Source: Planctomycetota bacterium (GTDB lineage: Bacteria > Planctomycetota > MHYJ01 > JACPRB01). Taken from it: DNA of 41,375 bases. This document shows, one piece after another, positions 16,956-25,104 of the stretch. Every line of letters begins with the position of its first letter. Position 1 is the first letter of the stretch. The stretch spans positions 1 through 41,375 of the forward strand of contig JACPRC010000118.1 in NCBI GenBank assembly GCA_016190175.1. Direction: 5' to 3'. The notes under the pieces were generated by a model, which had not been told where the DNA came from, did not search any database, and saw only the letters and a list, made by a program, of their open reading frames with translations. Both the position numbers and the translations under genes were made by a program.

Positions 16956-17639
16956 ATGAACCGGCTGGATCAGGTGGTCGAATACAAGAACTTCAAGTAC
17001 GCCGACCGAACTCACGAGGCCCGACTTTCGTTCGAGAGCCTCATGGCGGGTGAGAGCCCGACAAGCAACAGTGAAAGCGGCGGCGGCTACAAGCCCGACA
17101 TGTGTTTCAACGACTACTTCACGGGCGACGTGGCCGACCTCAAGGAGGGCCGCTATGTCACGTATGTGACCGAGTATCGTGGCCGGAAGACGACGACGAA
17201 GACCACGGTCGTGGGCAAGGACGCGGACAACTGGTGCGTCGAAGAGTGGACCGAAGGCGACAAGTCGTACGGTCTCTTGATGTGCGTCGCCGCAGACGGC
17301 AAGGTGGTCAAGGCCTACGCCGCGGCCAAGGGCGACAAGAAGTGGACGGAGATCAAGGTCAATGGATCTCTGTTCCCCGATTTCCCGAAGCCCAAGATGA
17401 CCGTTACCGACGACACGAAGGAAGTGAAGGCCGGAAAGTTCGCCTGCAAGAAAGTCACCGTCAACCCCGGCAGGACCTTCGAGACCTATTCCTGGTTCTC
17501 CAGCGAAGTCTGGAAGCTCAGGGACAAGTACGAGTACGGCGGCCTTGTCGCGATAGAGTGGCCCGAGGACAAGTCCAAGATGTGGCTCGAGGCCAAGGGC
17601 GAGGACGGTAGGGCCACGATCGAGGTGAAGAAGAAGTAG
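16956..17639 (+). CDS. Hypothetical protein, possibly 5' truncated
   Basis: About 227 aa from ATG 16956. The track start at 16821 lies in the batA-like repeat, and the first ~35 residues from there are arginine-rich and spurious in look. The body is beta-rich and lysine-rich ('GRYVTYVTEYRGRKTTTKTTVVG', 'CVEEWTEGDKSYGLLMCVAADGKV', 'KAGKFACKKVTVNPGR', 'SSEVWKLRDKYEYGGLVAIEW'), like outer-membrane-lipoprotein-sorting or DUF-type planctomycete secreted proteins, but I do not recognise the family. No signal peptide is present, which together with the upstream scar suggests the original N-terminus was lost. No Shine-Dalgarno decides the start. Confidence 0.5.
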   Translation: MNRLDQVVEYKNFKYADRTHEARLSFESLMAGESPTSNSESGGGYKPDMCFNDYFTGDVADLKEGRYVTYVTEYRGRKTTTKTTVVGKDADNWCVEEWTEGDKSYGLLMCVAADGKVVKAYAAAKGDKKWTEIKVNGSLFPDFPKPKMTVTDDTKEVKAGKFACKKVTVNPGRTFETYSWFSSEVWKLRDKYEYGGLVAIEWPEDKSKMWLEAKGEDGRATIEVKKK

Positions 17640-17657
17640 GAAGTCCCTACGCGCCGC

Positions 17658-17894
17658 TCACGACCGGGTCAGGCGCGCCAGGATCCGAGCCCGGACCGTC
17701 GTCCAATCCCCGCCGCCCTGCCCGATCTCGCGCGCACGCTGGACGCGCCGATCGAGTTCCGCAAGCCACAGGGCATCCCAGTCGCCGTCGGGAGGGCCAT
17801 CCACGCTTGCGATCAACTCGGTTGCCAACTCCAAGCGTTCCTTGTCGGACAGGGCAAGCGCCTTGGCCAGGATCTTCTTTGCGTCGGCGGTCAT
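17658..17894 (-). CDS. Addiction-module antitoxin (Unstab_antitox family), orphan
   Basis: 78 aa from ATG 17894. 'ILAKALALSDKERLELATELIASVDGPP' then 'DALWLAELDRRVQRAREIGQGG' and 'DWTTVRARILARL' reproduce the full length and order of the PF09720 addiction-module protein. Family members are normally followed by a RelE/ParE toxin. Here no toxin lies downstream: the gene ends 18 nt from the convergent hypothetical at 17639. The 1579-aa minus-strand track ORF that contains it is otherwise antisense shadow of the pseudopilin gene. It may be a solitary antitoxin acting on a toxin elsewhere, or a relic. Confidence 0.75.
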   Translation of the reverse strand: MTADAKKILAKALALSDKERLELATELIASVDGPPDGDWDALWLAELDRRVQRAREIGQGGGDWTTVRARILARLTRS

Positions 17895-17904
17895 CTCCTC
17901 ATGA

Positions 17905-17933
17905 ATTCTAGGGTCGGCGAGGACGAAGATCAA
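17905..17933 (-). promoter_or_regulatory. Promoter TTGATC-N17-TAGAAT for the orphan antitoxin
   Basis: On the minus strand TTGATC (17933-17928), a 17 bp spacer and TAGAAT (17910-17905) lie only 10 nt before ATG 17894, so the predicted transcript starts within about 3 nt of the start codon. The AGGAG that abuts the ATG directly is too close to act as a normal Shine-Dalgarno. Confidence 0.5.
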
Positions 17934-18059
17934 GGGCAGCCCCGGTCGCCCCCAAGTAAACCCGTTACCTTCCCGTAACATCCCATCCCCGTTCTCCCCC
18001 GCGCCCCGCTTGGCCCGGAGATTGCTCTGCCCCGTGCGGTCGTATGCGGGGAGGCGCAC

Positions 18060-21000
18060 ATGGTCCGGCGAAACAAGGGCGCGGTGCTCATCATCCTCCT
18101 GTCCATCCTCGCGATCCTGGCGTTCCTCGGCGTCGTCTTCGTCGCCATCGCCGCCCAGGAGCGGTCCGTCAGCCGCAACTACGTCGACGCCGTGCGGGCG
18201 CGGCTCGTCGCGCAGTCCGGGATCGAAGACGGGATCCAACGCCTCGACCAGACGCTCGCCCTCGGCGCGGGCGGCTTTCACGGCAAGGAGTGGCGCTACT
18301 ACGGCGACGACCTCCTCGAGACGGGCGACCCGCTCCTGATGTCCGTGCCGCTCGAAGGTGCGCGCAATCCCTCCTACGCCCGCGAGGTCGACGACCATCC
18401 GCTCGCGGGCTCGCCGAAGCCGATGACCGTCAAGGTCGGCGGAAAGCGGATCGGCTTCACCGCCTGCGCCGAGACGGGGACGTACGGCGTCCACGGCGAC
18501 TTCTACTCCCTCCGCGTCCGCGACCTGCAGGGCGCGATCCACGTCAACGACGGCGTGCGCGAACCGGGAGTCGTCGACGCGAACGGCGACGGCGAGATCG
18601 ACTCGCGCGATTCCAGCGTCAGCCAGAACCTGCGGAGGATCCTGAACAACCTCGGGGCGATTCCTTCGGTCGGCGTGGCGGGACTGGGCGACAAGATCGT
18701 CGGGAGCCGGCCGGCGGGCGGCTACCGGACCCTCGACGATCTCCGCGTCGTGCTCGGGAACGAGGCGTTCGAGAAGGTCCGGCCGTTCCTGACGGCGCGG
18801 GCGTGGACGGACCGGGACGTCGCCAATCCCGTCCCGTTGAGCGCGCAGGCTGCGCCGCTCCATCCCGTGAAGTACTTCCGCGGCGACGGGTCGTATCGGT
18901 ACGGACGCAACCGGAACTCGGACGGCGCGCTCGTGGCGACGCCGCTCCTCTTCGCCCCGCCCGGCGCGGACGGGACGCAAAACGCCGTCTTCGGCATGGA
19001 CGAGCTGAACCCGCAGCACATCCAGATCGTGGAGCGCGCCCCGGTCAACGTGAACGTCGCGCCGCGCGAGGTCCTCATCGCGCTCCTCGACGGCCTCAAG
19101 GGGTTCTTCCTCGTCGAGAAACGCGAGAACGACCTGCCGCTCTGGACGAGTGCGTACCAGTGGGTCAACCGCGAACACACGTTCGACACGGCGGGCTCCT
19201 TTCGCGGAGCCGTCGGCTTCCTCTATCAGACGCTTCCGATCGTGGGTCCCGGCTCGCCCGGAGTCGCCGGGATCTCCGCGGAGACGATCGCGGACCATAT
19301 CCTCGCGTGCCGCGAGGCGCGCCCGACGCCGGCCTTCGACTATTCCTCCGTCTGGTGGGGCGGGCCGTTCCGGACGTGGAGGCAGTTCAACGCCTTCTGC
19401 GACAACCTCGTCGCGATCGGGCTCGTCGCCGACGACCGCGAGATCTTCCGCGACTTCGACGGGACCGAGCCCTCGAAGGCCCAGCGCCGCGTCGCGTCGC
19501 AGGCGATCGCCGACGTCCTCAAGGCGAACTTCAACCCGAACCTCCACCTCAACGAGACCAATCCGGACGCCAACCTCTTCACGCTCGTGGACAAGACGGA
19601 CCTGATCGTGAACTCGACGGAGTTCTGTTTTCTCCCGTGCGGCCTTTTCGAGATCGAGTCGATCGGCCGCGTCGTGCGGCCCGTGGGATCGGACGACGCG
19701 TGGACCGCCGGCGACAACGAACCCGTCGCGAAGGCGAAGATGAGGGCCGTGGTGAAGCTCTTCGACGTCCATCGCGAGACGAGCCAGAAGCACTTCGCCG
19801 CGGGCACGGTTTCGCCGCGGGAGGCGCTGCCGTTGAGCGACGGCGACCGCTCGCTCCAGGTCGGGCCCGAGCCCGACCGCGGCAAGGCGCCCGCCGAGAA
19901 CGAATGGGACGGCTGGATCGCGCTGCCCACCGTCGGCGGGACCGGCGGGGCGCTCGTGGGAAAGAGCGAGATGGGGGAGACGCTCCACGGCCACTTCTCC
20001 GGCGACTTCCTGCTGCACTACCATGCGGACGGGATCCGCGACGAGCTCGCGTCGAAGTCCGTTGCGGGCGAGAGCGTGGCGAACCTGCCCGACCGCACGG
20101 AGGCGGGCGCGGGACCGTACGGCGCCAGCGGCGTCCACCGCCTCGCGCGCTCCTTCCGGCTGACGGTGGGCGCGTCGCTCCCGGACCTGAAGCTCCGCGC
20201 GCCGCTCGACCTGCGGATCGACGGCGCGTACTCGGAGCGCCACTCCGCGCCGGCCTACTGGCTGTCGCCGAAGGTCCTGGGCGCCGAGACCGGGACGATG
20301 CAGGGCGTGCTCGCGATGTGGGTCAAGCCGTCGTTCCTCCCGGAGACGTCGGGGAAGCCGCGGATCTGGCTCAACATGGATCGCTCGTGGTCCTCGACGG
20401 ACACCTACATGAACCCGAGCCCGCTCGAACTCGTCTACACGGCCTCGCACGACGCGCCGGCGGGCGTCGCCTCGCCGGGCGAGATGGCGGTGCCCCTCTA
20501 TAACCTCGCGGGGGCGGGCTTCGGGGTCCAGGGGCTGCGCCCCACGTCGCTCGCCTTCGGATACGGGTACAGCGCCTTCACCCGCTACGGTGCCGGCACG
20601 ATCGCGGAGGGCGGCTGCGTCACTCCGTCGCTCAACCACCTCGTCCATCCGCACGCGGCGGCGAAGGAGTCGCTCCTCCGGGGCCACGAGTGGGTGCACG
20701 TCGTCGTGACGTGGAATCCGCGGAACCCGGACGACTGTTCGATCTACGTGGACGGCGCGCTCCAGGCGGGCACGGCGCGCGCATGGTTCTCGCGCTACGT
20801 GCCGGGCAGCAAAGTGGACTGGACCCTCCACGAGGACGGGAGCCGCAACACGCTGAGGCTCGGATCGGTATCCAGGTTCCGCGACGCGAAGGACTGGGGC
20901 TACGCGCGCAACTGGGCGGCCGACGCGACGGTGGACGAGGTCTACCTGTGGAACTCGATCGACCGGCTCGACACGGCGCTCGCGCTCTGGCAGCAGGGCC

Positions 21001-21488
21001 GGTATCGCCGGCCCGCGGCCGCGGGCGAGGGCGTCTTCACCTCGGGCGAGATCGACCTGTCGGCCTCGCCCCGATCGCTGCCCGCGGGATCGGCCGCCGT
21101 GCCGCCCGAGGCGACGGGCGCCGGGCCCTCGGTCGCGGAGGTCGTCTCCTCGCCGTCCGGCGTCCGGATCGTCGGCATCTCGTGGACCTGGTTCGCGGAG
21201 CGCGCGGACGCGAAGGGGAAGGAGATCCTCGTCGATCGCGCGAGCGGGACGGCGCTCCATCCGGAGGTGGGAATCTCGATCGTCTCGGGGGCGGTCGAAC
21301 ACGGCCCGTACTCCGACGCGGGCTTCAGCTCCGTTTCCGGCGCGGAGGGGCCGTTCCGGTACCGGGTGCGCTTCTCGATCCCCGACGCGCAGTTCGACTC
21401 GGTCCTCCTGGCGACCCCGGTCGTGGACGACGTGACCGTTTATTATCGGCGCGCGGGATTGGAACTGGAGTCGTGGGTGGTGGAGTAG
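18060..21488 (+). CDS. Giant GspK-like minor pseudopilin with dockerin-like and LamG domains
   Basis: 1142 aa; GGGGAGG lies six nt before ATG 18060. The N-terminus 'RRNKGAVLIILLSILAILAFLGVVF' is a PilX/GspK prepilin helix with 'SGIEDGI'. The diagnostic GspK SAM-like motif appears as 'PVNVNVAPREVLIALLDGL' (about 325), with 'ISAETIADHILACREARP'. An EF-hand/dockerin-like calcium loop 'DANGDGEIDSRD' lies near residue 173. Residues about 740-970 form a LamG/concanavalin-like domain ('MQGVLAMWVKPSF', 'HEWVHVVVTWNP', 'IYVDGAL', 'TVDEVYLWN'). Typical GspK has about 300-350 residues, so this is a threefold enlarged fusion. It would sit at the tip of a type II secretion pseudopilus, perhaps displaying a glycan-binding module. 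No other secretion genes adjoin. Confidence 0.8.
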   Translation: MVRRNKGAVLIILLSILAILAFLGVVFVAIAAQERSVSRNYVDAVRARLVAQSGIEDGIQRLDQTLALGAGGFHGKEWRYYGDDLLETGDPLLMSVPLEGARNPSYAREVDDHPLAGSPKPMTVKVGGKRIGFTACAETGTYGVHGDFYSLRVRDLQGAIHVNDGVREPGVVDANGDGEIDSRDSSVSQNLRRILNNLGAIPSVGVAGLGDKIVGSRPAGGYRTLDDLRVVLGNEAFEKVRPFLTARAWTDRDVANPVPLSAQAAPLHPVKYFRGDGSYRYGRNRNSDGALVATPLLFAPPGADGTQNAVFGMDELNPQHIQIVERAPVNVNVAPREVLIALLDGLKGFFLVEKRENDLPLWTSAYQWVNREHTFDTAGSFRGAVGFLYQTLPIVGPGSPGVAGISAETIADHILACREARPTPAFDYSSVWWGGPFRTWRQFNAFCDNLVAIGLVADDREIFRDFDGTEPSKAQRRVASQAIADVLKANFNPNLHLNETNPDANLFTLVDKTDLIVNSTEFCFLPCGLFEIESIGRVVRPVGSDDAWTAGDNEPVAKAKMRAVVKLFDVHRETSQKHFAAGTVSPREALPLSDGDRSLQVGPEPDRGKAPAENEWDGWIALPTVGGTGGALVGKSEMGETLHGHFSGDFLLHYHADGIRDELASKSVAGESVANLPDRTEAGAGPYGASGVHRLARSFRLTVGASLPDLKLRAPLDLRIDGAYSERHSAPAYWLSPKVLGAETGTMQGVLAMWVKPSFLPETSGKPRIWLNMDRSWSSTDTYMNPSPLELVYTASHDAPAGVASPGEMAVPLYNLAGAGFGVQGLRPTSLAFGYGYSAFTRYGAGTIAEGGCVTPSLNHLVHPHAAAKESLLRGHEWVHVVVTWNPRNPDDCSIYVDGALQAGTARAWFSRYVPGSKVDWTLHEDGSRNTLRLGSVSRFRDAKDWGYARNWAADATVDEVYLWNSIDRLDTALALWQQGRYRRPAAAGEGVFTSGEIDLSASPRSLPAGSAAVPPEATGAGPSVAEVVSSPSGVRIVGISWTWFAERADAKGKEILVDRASGTALHPEVGISIVSGAVEHGPYSDAGFSSVSGAEGPFRYRVRFSIPDAQFDSVLLATPVVDDVTVYYRRAGLELESWVVE

Positions 21489-21491
21489 ACG

Positions 21492-22502
21492 ATGATTCAA
21501 GCGCTTCTTGCCGTTCTCTTGCAGGATGAGCCGACGCTCCGGCCCGGGGAGCCGAAGGTCGCGAAACAGGACGCCCGATGGGCGGTCGTGCTGCCGCTGG
21601 AGGCGGATCTCCCGGACGGCACGGTCGTCCGGGCACGAGTCCGGCCGGTGCTCCTCCGGTTCCGCGAGGAGCGCATGGAATTGGAATGGGCGGAGTCCGA
21701 GCGAGGCGCGTCGCGGCGGTCCGTGTCGGTGAGCGGCGGGAAGGCGGAGTTGCGCCTCGTCGTCCCCGCGCTCCGCAGGATCGTCGTCGCCTGGGCGGTG
21801 GAGGGGGCGTCGGCCCGCCGCACGCACGTTCTGGGGCCGCTCGATGAACGCATGCGCGTCTTTCGCGACGGGTACGAGAGGCCGTCGAAGCTCCGCGCGC
21901 GGCTGCTGGAGATCCTGAAGCAGTTGGAGCCGATCGAGAAGTCCGGGCGCGGCGCGGCCGGCGTCGCGGCGGCCCTCGACGACTTCCTCGATCGCTGCGC
22001 GCGCGAGCCGGCGTTCCCGGCGACCGTGGGTCATCTTGAAGCGGTGGCGGGCGACGCGGCGACGTTCGTCTCGTGGCTGACGAGGCGCAAGGCCGGCGCG
22101 GACGCTCCGGCCGGCGATCCGGCGCGATCGGATGGCGTTGAAGGGGAGGCGCCGTCGGGGCGCCGCGACAACCGCGACATGGGGCGCGAGTCGTCGGCGG
22201 CGTTGCGGAAGCGGCTCGACTGCGTCCCGGCGCTCCTGCGTGCGGAGGCGCTGCTGGCGCTGGATGCGGAAGCGGTCGAGGCGATCGAACGCGCGCTCGC
22301 GGGCGCCGCGGTCGACGCGCGCGGGCTGCGCGAGTCGCTCGACTTCCTGGATCGCGCCTTCGAGCGGGAAGGCGTTCCGGCGGAGCGGGCGGCGCACCTG
22401 CGGCGGGCCGTCGCGGCGCTGGCGGACGGGGACGGGGAGGCTCTCAAGAAGGCGCGGGAAGAGGTGAAGGGGAGGGAGGGAGCGGACGCGCGGGTGAGAT
22501 GA
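21492..22502 (+). CDS. Hypothetical exported protein linked to the GspK-like gene
   Basis: 336 aa. It starts three nt after the pseudopilin stop, with GGTGGAG in that gene's 3' end as ribosome-binding site, so the two are co-transcribed. An ultrashort hydrophobic start 'MIQALLAVLLQ' is followed by a beta-rich part (to about 125) and then by alpha-helical, Arg/Glu/Ala-rich sequence to the end, with a low-complexity linker near 200-230. I do not recognise a family. Co-transcription suggests a role with the pseudopilin. Confidence 0.6.
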   Translation: MIQALLAVLLQDEPTLRPGEPKVAKQDARWAVVLPLEADLPDGTVVRARVRPVLLRFREERMELEWAESERGASRRSVSVSGGKAELRLVVPALRRIVVAWAVEGASARRTHVLGPLDERMRVFRDGYERPSKLRARLLEILKQLEPIEKSGRGAAGVAAALDDFLDRCAREPAFPATVGHLEAVAGDAATFVSWLTRRKAGADAPAGDPARSDGVEGEAPSGRRDNRDMGRESSAALRKRLDCVPALLRAEALLALDAEAVEAIERALAGAAVDARGLRESLDFLDRAFEREGVPAERAAHLRRAVAALADGDGEALKKAREEVKGREGADARVR

Positions 22503-22549
22503 ACCCGGGTCGCGTCACCGCCCCAGGATCGCGCCGAGGCTCGCGAGCG

Positions 22550-22578
22550 TTGATCGACGTTTCCCCGCCCGGTATCAT
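22550..22578 (+). promoter_or_regulatory. Promoter TTGATC-N17-TATCAT for the nucleotidyltransferase
   Basis: TTGATC (22550-22555), exactly 17 bp, then TATCAT (22573-22578). The predicted start is near 22585, giving a short leader with GGGAG (22588-22592) six nt before ATG 22599. Confidence 0.55.
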
Positions 22579-22598
22579 GCGGGGGAAGGGAGCCGCCG

Positions 22599-22901
22599 AT
22601 GACGTATCACGGCATCGAGATCCCGCGCGATGCCATCGCGGGATTCTGCCGACTCTGCCATATCCGCAGGCTCGCGCTCTTCGGCTCCATCCTCAGGGAC
22701 GACTTCCGGCCGGACAGCGACATTGACGTGCTCGTGGAGTTCGAGCCGGGGCACCTGCCGGGCTTGGCGTTCTTCGAACTGGAGCAACGGTTGGCCGGGA
22801 TCCTCGGGCGCAAGGTGGATCTCAACACGCCGGGCTTTCTGAGTCCTTCCTTTCGCGACGACGTCTTGCGCGAGGCGCAATTGCAATATGCCGCAGGATA
22901 G
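22599..22901 (+). CDS. MNT-domain nucleotidyltransferase (MntA-type antitoxin)
   Basis: 100 aa, full length for the minimal nucleotidyltransferase family. The catalytic signature '[21 protein letters not shown]' gives GS at 29-30 and Asp41/Asp43, with a third acidic residue at Asp74 ('KVDL'). MntA proteins AMPylate and neutralise HEPN (DUF86) RNase toxins. A HEPN start codon overlaps this gene's 3' end, as in normal operons, but that partner is truncated. This antitoxin therefore appears intact without a functional toxin. Confidence 0.9.
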   Translation: MTYHGIEIPRDAIAGFCRLCHIRRLALFGSILRDDFRPDSDIDVLVEFEPGHLPGLAFFELEQRLAGILGRKVDLNTPGFLSPSFRDDVLREAQLQYAAG

Positions 22902-22944
22902 GAACCTCGTCCGGCTGAGACACATGCTGGATCATGCAAGGGAT
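22888..22944 (+). pseudogene. Truncated HEPN (DUF86) toxin remnant
   Basis: ATG 22888 overlaps the nucleotidyltransferase stop. The first 19 codons read '[19 protein letters not shown]', the typical N-terminus of DUF86 HEPN toxins. Homology then stops at about 22944, and the frame runs into unrelated sequence to a stop at 23017-23019 inside the antisense of the Cas4-like gene. The RX4-6H active site of HEPN toxins is missing, so the toxin is dead. The break lies 16 nt from the end of the Cas4-like gene, suggesting the deletion or insertion that brought that gene here. Confidence 0.7.
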
Positions 22945-22960
22945 GGCGCTTGCAGGTCCC

Positions 22961-23605
22961 CTATGGCGTTGACGGGGAGATGCGGCATTCCGCCAGGAAG
23001 TCGCACGAGCTGCACTTGATGGCCTTCGGTGGCCAGGGGCGCATACCGCCCGCGACGAGACGCCCCCACTTCTCCATCTGCTCCTCCACGTACGCGCGAT
23101 CCGTCTTCTCGGTTGCGGAGATCATCTCTTGCTCCTCGCGCAGCCAGATATCGTACCGTACCTTGGGCCGACCAAAGAGGTAGCCGTAGATCTGGACCTG
23201 GAGTCGCGCGACGGGTTTCTCGAACTTCACCCAGAACTCCTTCGCACAACTCTTGAATTCGTAGGCAAGTCGGGATGTGAGCCCGTCGGGTTGCGCCAGG
23301 ATCAGCGAGTTCCTCCACTTGAAGACGCGGCGCTCCGTGGGGTAGTTCCTTGCGTGCCGCTCCTCGTCGTCGAGGGTGCCGTCAAAGTGGTCGGCGGATC
23401 GAACTGAACGAGCCGGGCGTCCGGTGCGCCGCGGAATGGATACTCGCCAGTTCGGGACCTTCATCACTTCCTTGATGGCGCTCTTGATCGTAGGCGTTTC
23501 CTTGCGCATCTTGAAGATCGCGGACTGATGGCACCACAGTAGCTTCGCGATGGTGGCGACATTCCAGAAGAAAGGGCGCGGTCGCGCCGTCGTCTCGTGA
23601 CGCAT
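22961..23605 (-). CDS. Cas4-like PD-(D/E)XK nuclease with 4Fe-4S cysteines
   Basis: 214 aa; GGGAGG precedes ATG 23605 and the upstream 710-aa track ORF is nuoN shadow. The nuclease core has 'PDG' (106-108), 'EFK' (116-118) and Q136-V-Q-I-Y140 (the QxxxY motif of the RecB/Cas4 clade). The C-terminal C198-x2-C201-x5-C207, with Cys25 near the N-terminus, matches the cysteine layout of Cas4 iron-sulfur nucleases. It would be an exonuclease acting on DNA ends. No cas gene or CRISPR array is present. It starts 15 nt after the nuoN stop on the same strand, so it is probably transcribed from the complex I operon. It could equally be a mobile or phage-derived member of this superfamily. Confidence 0.75.
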   Translation of the reverse strand: MRHETTARPRPFFWNVATIAKLLWCHQSAIFKMRKETPTIKSAIKEVMKVPNWRVSIPRRTGRPARSVRSADHFDGTLDDEERHARNYPTERRVFKWRNSLILAQPDGLTSRLAYEFKSCAKEFWVKFEKPVARLQVQIYGYLFGRPKVRYDIWLREEQEMISATEKTDRAYVEEQMEKWGRLVAGGMRPWPPKAIKCSSCDFLAECRISPSTP

Positions 23606-23619
23606 GGATGCCTCCCGCC

Positions 23620-25104
23620 CTACCTCCCCACGTGCTCCATCGCCCGCAGCGACAGCTCGTGCATCGTGCCCGGCATGAGCCCCAGGAGGATCGTGAGGAA
23701 CGCCGCCGTCGCCACCGCCGCGCCCACCGCCATGTCCCCCTTCTGCGACGGCTCCTCCAGCGGGTCCTTCATGTACATGTACACGACGACCCGCAGATAA
23801 TAGTAGACCGAGACGATCGACATGAGGATGCCGATCAGCGCCAGTACATAGTGGCCCTCCTGGATCGCCGCGCGGAAGAGCATGAACTTGCCGGCGAAGC
23901 CCGCCGTCGGCGGGATCCCCGCGAGCGACAGGAGGAACAGCGTCATCGCCGCCGCCGTCCACGGCTTGCGGCGCGCGACGCCCGCGAAGTCGAAGAGGTC
24001 CTCCGCGTCGTGCCACTCCGGCGCGCGCGCGCCCGGGAAGCTCACCTCGCGTCCGAGGTAGGCGAGCGTCGCGAAGGCGCCGAACGTCATGAAGGTGTAG
24101 ACGAAGAGATAGAAGATCGCCGCGCCCGCCGCCGCGTGACTCGTCTTCAGCGCCGCGAGGCCCAGGAGCACGTACCCCGCGTGCGCGATGCTGGAGTAGG
24201 CGAGCATCCGCTTCACGCTCCGCTGCGGGACGGCCATGAGGTTTCCCACGATCATCGTCGCCGCCGCCAGGCCCCACACCATCCCGCCCCACTGGGCGGA
24301 CTGCGCGGGCAGCCCCGCGACGCAGACGCGCACGAGCGCGCCGAACGCGGCCGCCTTCACCGCGACCGACATGAAGGCCGTCACCGGCGTCGGAGCCCCT
24401 TCGTAGACGTCCGGCACCCACATGTGGAAGGGGACCGCGCCGACCTTGAAGGCGAACCCGACGAGGAGGAGCCCCATCCCCAGGAGTGCCATCGGCGTCG
24501 CCTCGCGCAGACGCACCGCGATCTCCGCGAGCTGGACCGACCCCGTGGCGCCGTAGAGGAACGCCATTCCGTAGAGAAGGAAGCCGCTGGCGAACGCGCC
24601 CGTCACGAAGTACTTCATCGCCGCCTCGCCCGAGCGCGGCTGCCGGCGCGTGATCCCGGTCAGCACGTAGACACAGAGCGACAGGATCTCGATCATGAGG
24701 AAGATCATGATCAGGTTCACGCTCTGCACCAGCAGGATCATCCCGGCCGCCGCGAGGAGGACGATCGCGTAGAACTCGCCCGCGTGGACCTTGCGGCGCC
24801 GCATGTCCTCGCCCGACATCGTGACGAGGAGCGCCGTGGCCGCGAGGATCGCGAGCGAGAGGTAGACCGAGAGCTCGTCCAGCACCACCGATCCGAAGAA
24901 GCCGCGCACGGGCGGCATGCCCTCGCCGAGCCGCCGGAAGCAGATATAGAGCGCCGCGCCGATCCCCGTGTACGAGACGATCTCCAGCGGCGCCTTCGAC
25001 GCGTCCTTCGGGAGCAGCATATCCACGAGGACGACGAGGAACGCCGCGCCTATGACCGCGAGCGCGGGCGAGATGGAGATCCAGTCGACCCACGTGATGT
25101 TCAC
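23620..25104 (-). CDS. nuoN: NADH-quinone oxidoreductase subunit N
   Basis: 494 aa from GTG 25104, overlapping the nuoM stop as GTGA. It is an antiporter-like membrane subunit of complex I with about 14 transmembrane helices. Diagnostic segments include 'FLMIEILSLCVYVLTGITRR', 'GEAAMKYFVTGAFASGFLLYG', 'VGAVPFHMWVPDVYEGAPTPVTAFMSV' and 'VKRMLAYSSIAHAGYVLLG', with the proton-channel Lys and Glu residues of the family. It is the last subunit gene, followed 15 nt later by the Cas4-like gene. Confidence 0.95.
   Translation of the reverse strand: MNITWVDWISISPALAVIGAAFLVVLVDMLLPKDASKAPLEIVSYTGIGAALYICFRRLGEGMPPVRGFFGSVVLDELSVYLSLAILAATALLVTMSGEDMRRRKVHAGEFYAIVLLAAAGMILLVQSVNLIMIFLMIEILSLCVYVLTGITRRQPRSGEAAMKYFVTGAFASGFLLYGMAFLYGATGSVQLAEIAVRLREATPMALLGMGLLLVGFAFKVGAVPFHMWVPDVYEGAPTPVTAFMSVAVKAAAFGALVRVCVAGLPAQSAQWGGMVWGLAAATMIVGNLMAVPQRSVKRMLAYSSIAHAGYVLLGLAALKTSHAAAGAAIFYLFVYTFMTFGAFATLAYLGREVSFPGARAPEWHDAEDLFDFAGVARRKPWTAAAMTLFLLSLAGIPPTAGFAGKFMLFRAAIQEGHYVLALIGILMSIVSVYYYLRVVVYMYMKDPLEEPSQKGDMAVGAAVATAAFLTILLGLMPGTMHELSLRAMEHVGR

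Noticed and set aside
17658-22397. 1579-aa minus-strand ORF in the track
   Set aside because: It is antisense shadow of the GspK-like and following genes, made possible by GC-rich third positions; only its last 78 codons from ATG 17894 match a real family.
23606-25093. N-terminal part of the 710-aa minus ORF ending with the Cas4-like protein
   Set aside because: Overlaps nuoN out of frame with low-complexity composition; a Shine-Dalgarno and ATG at 23605 mark the real start.
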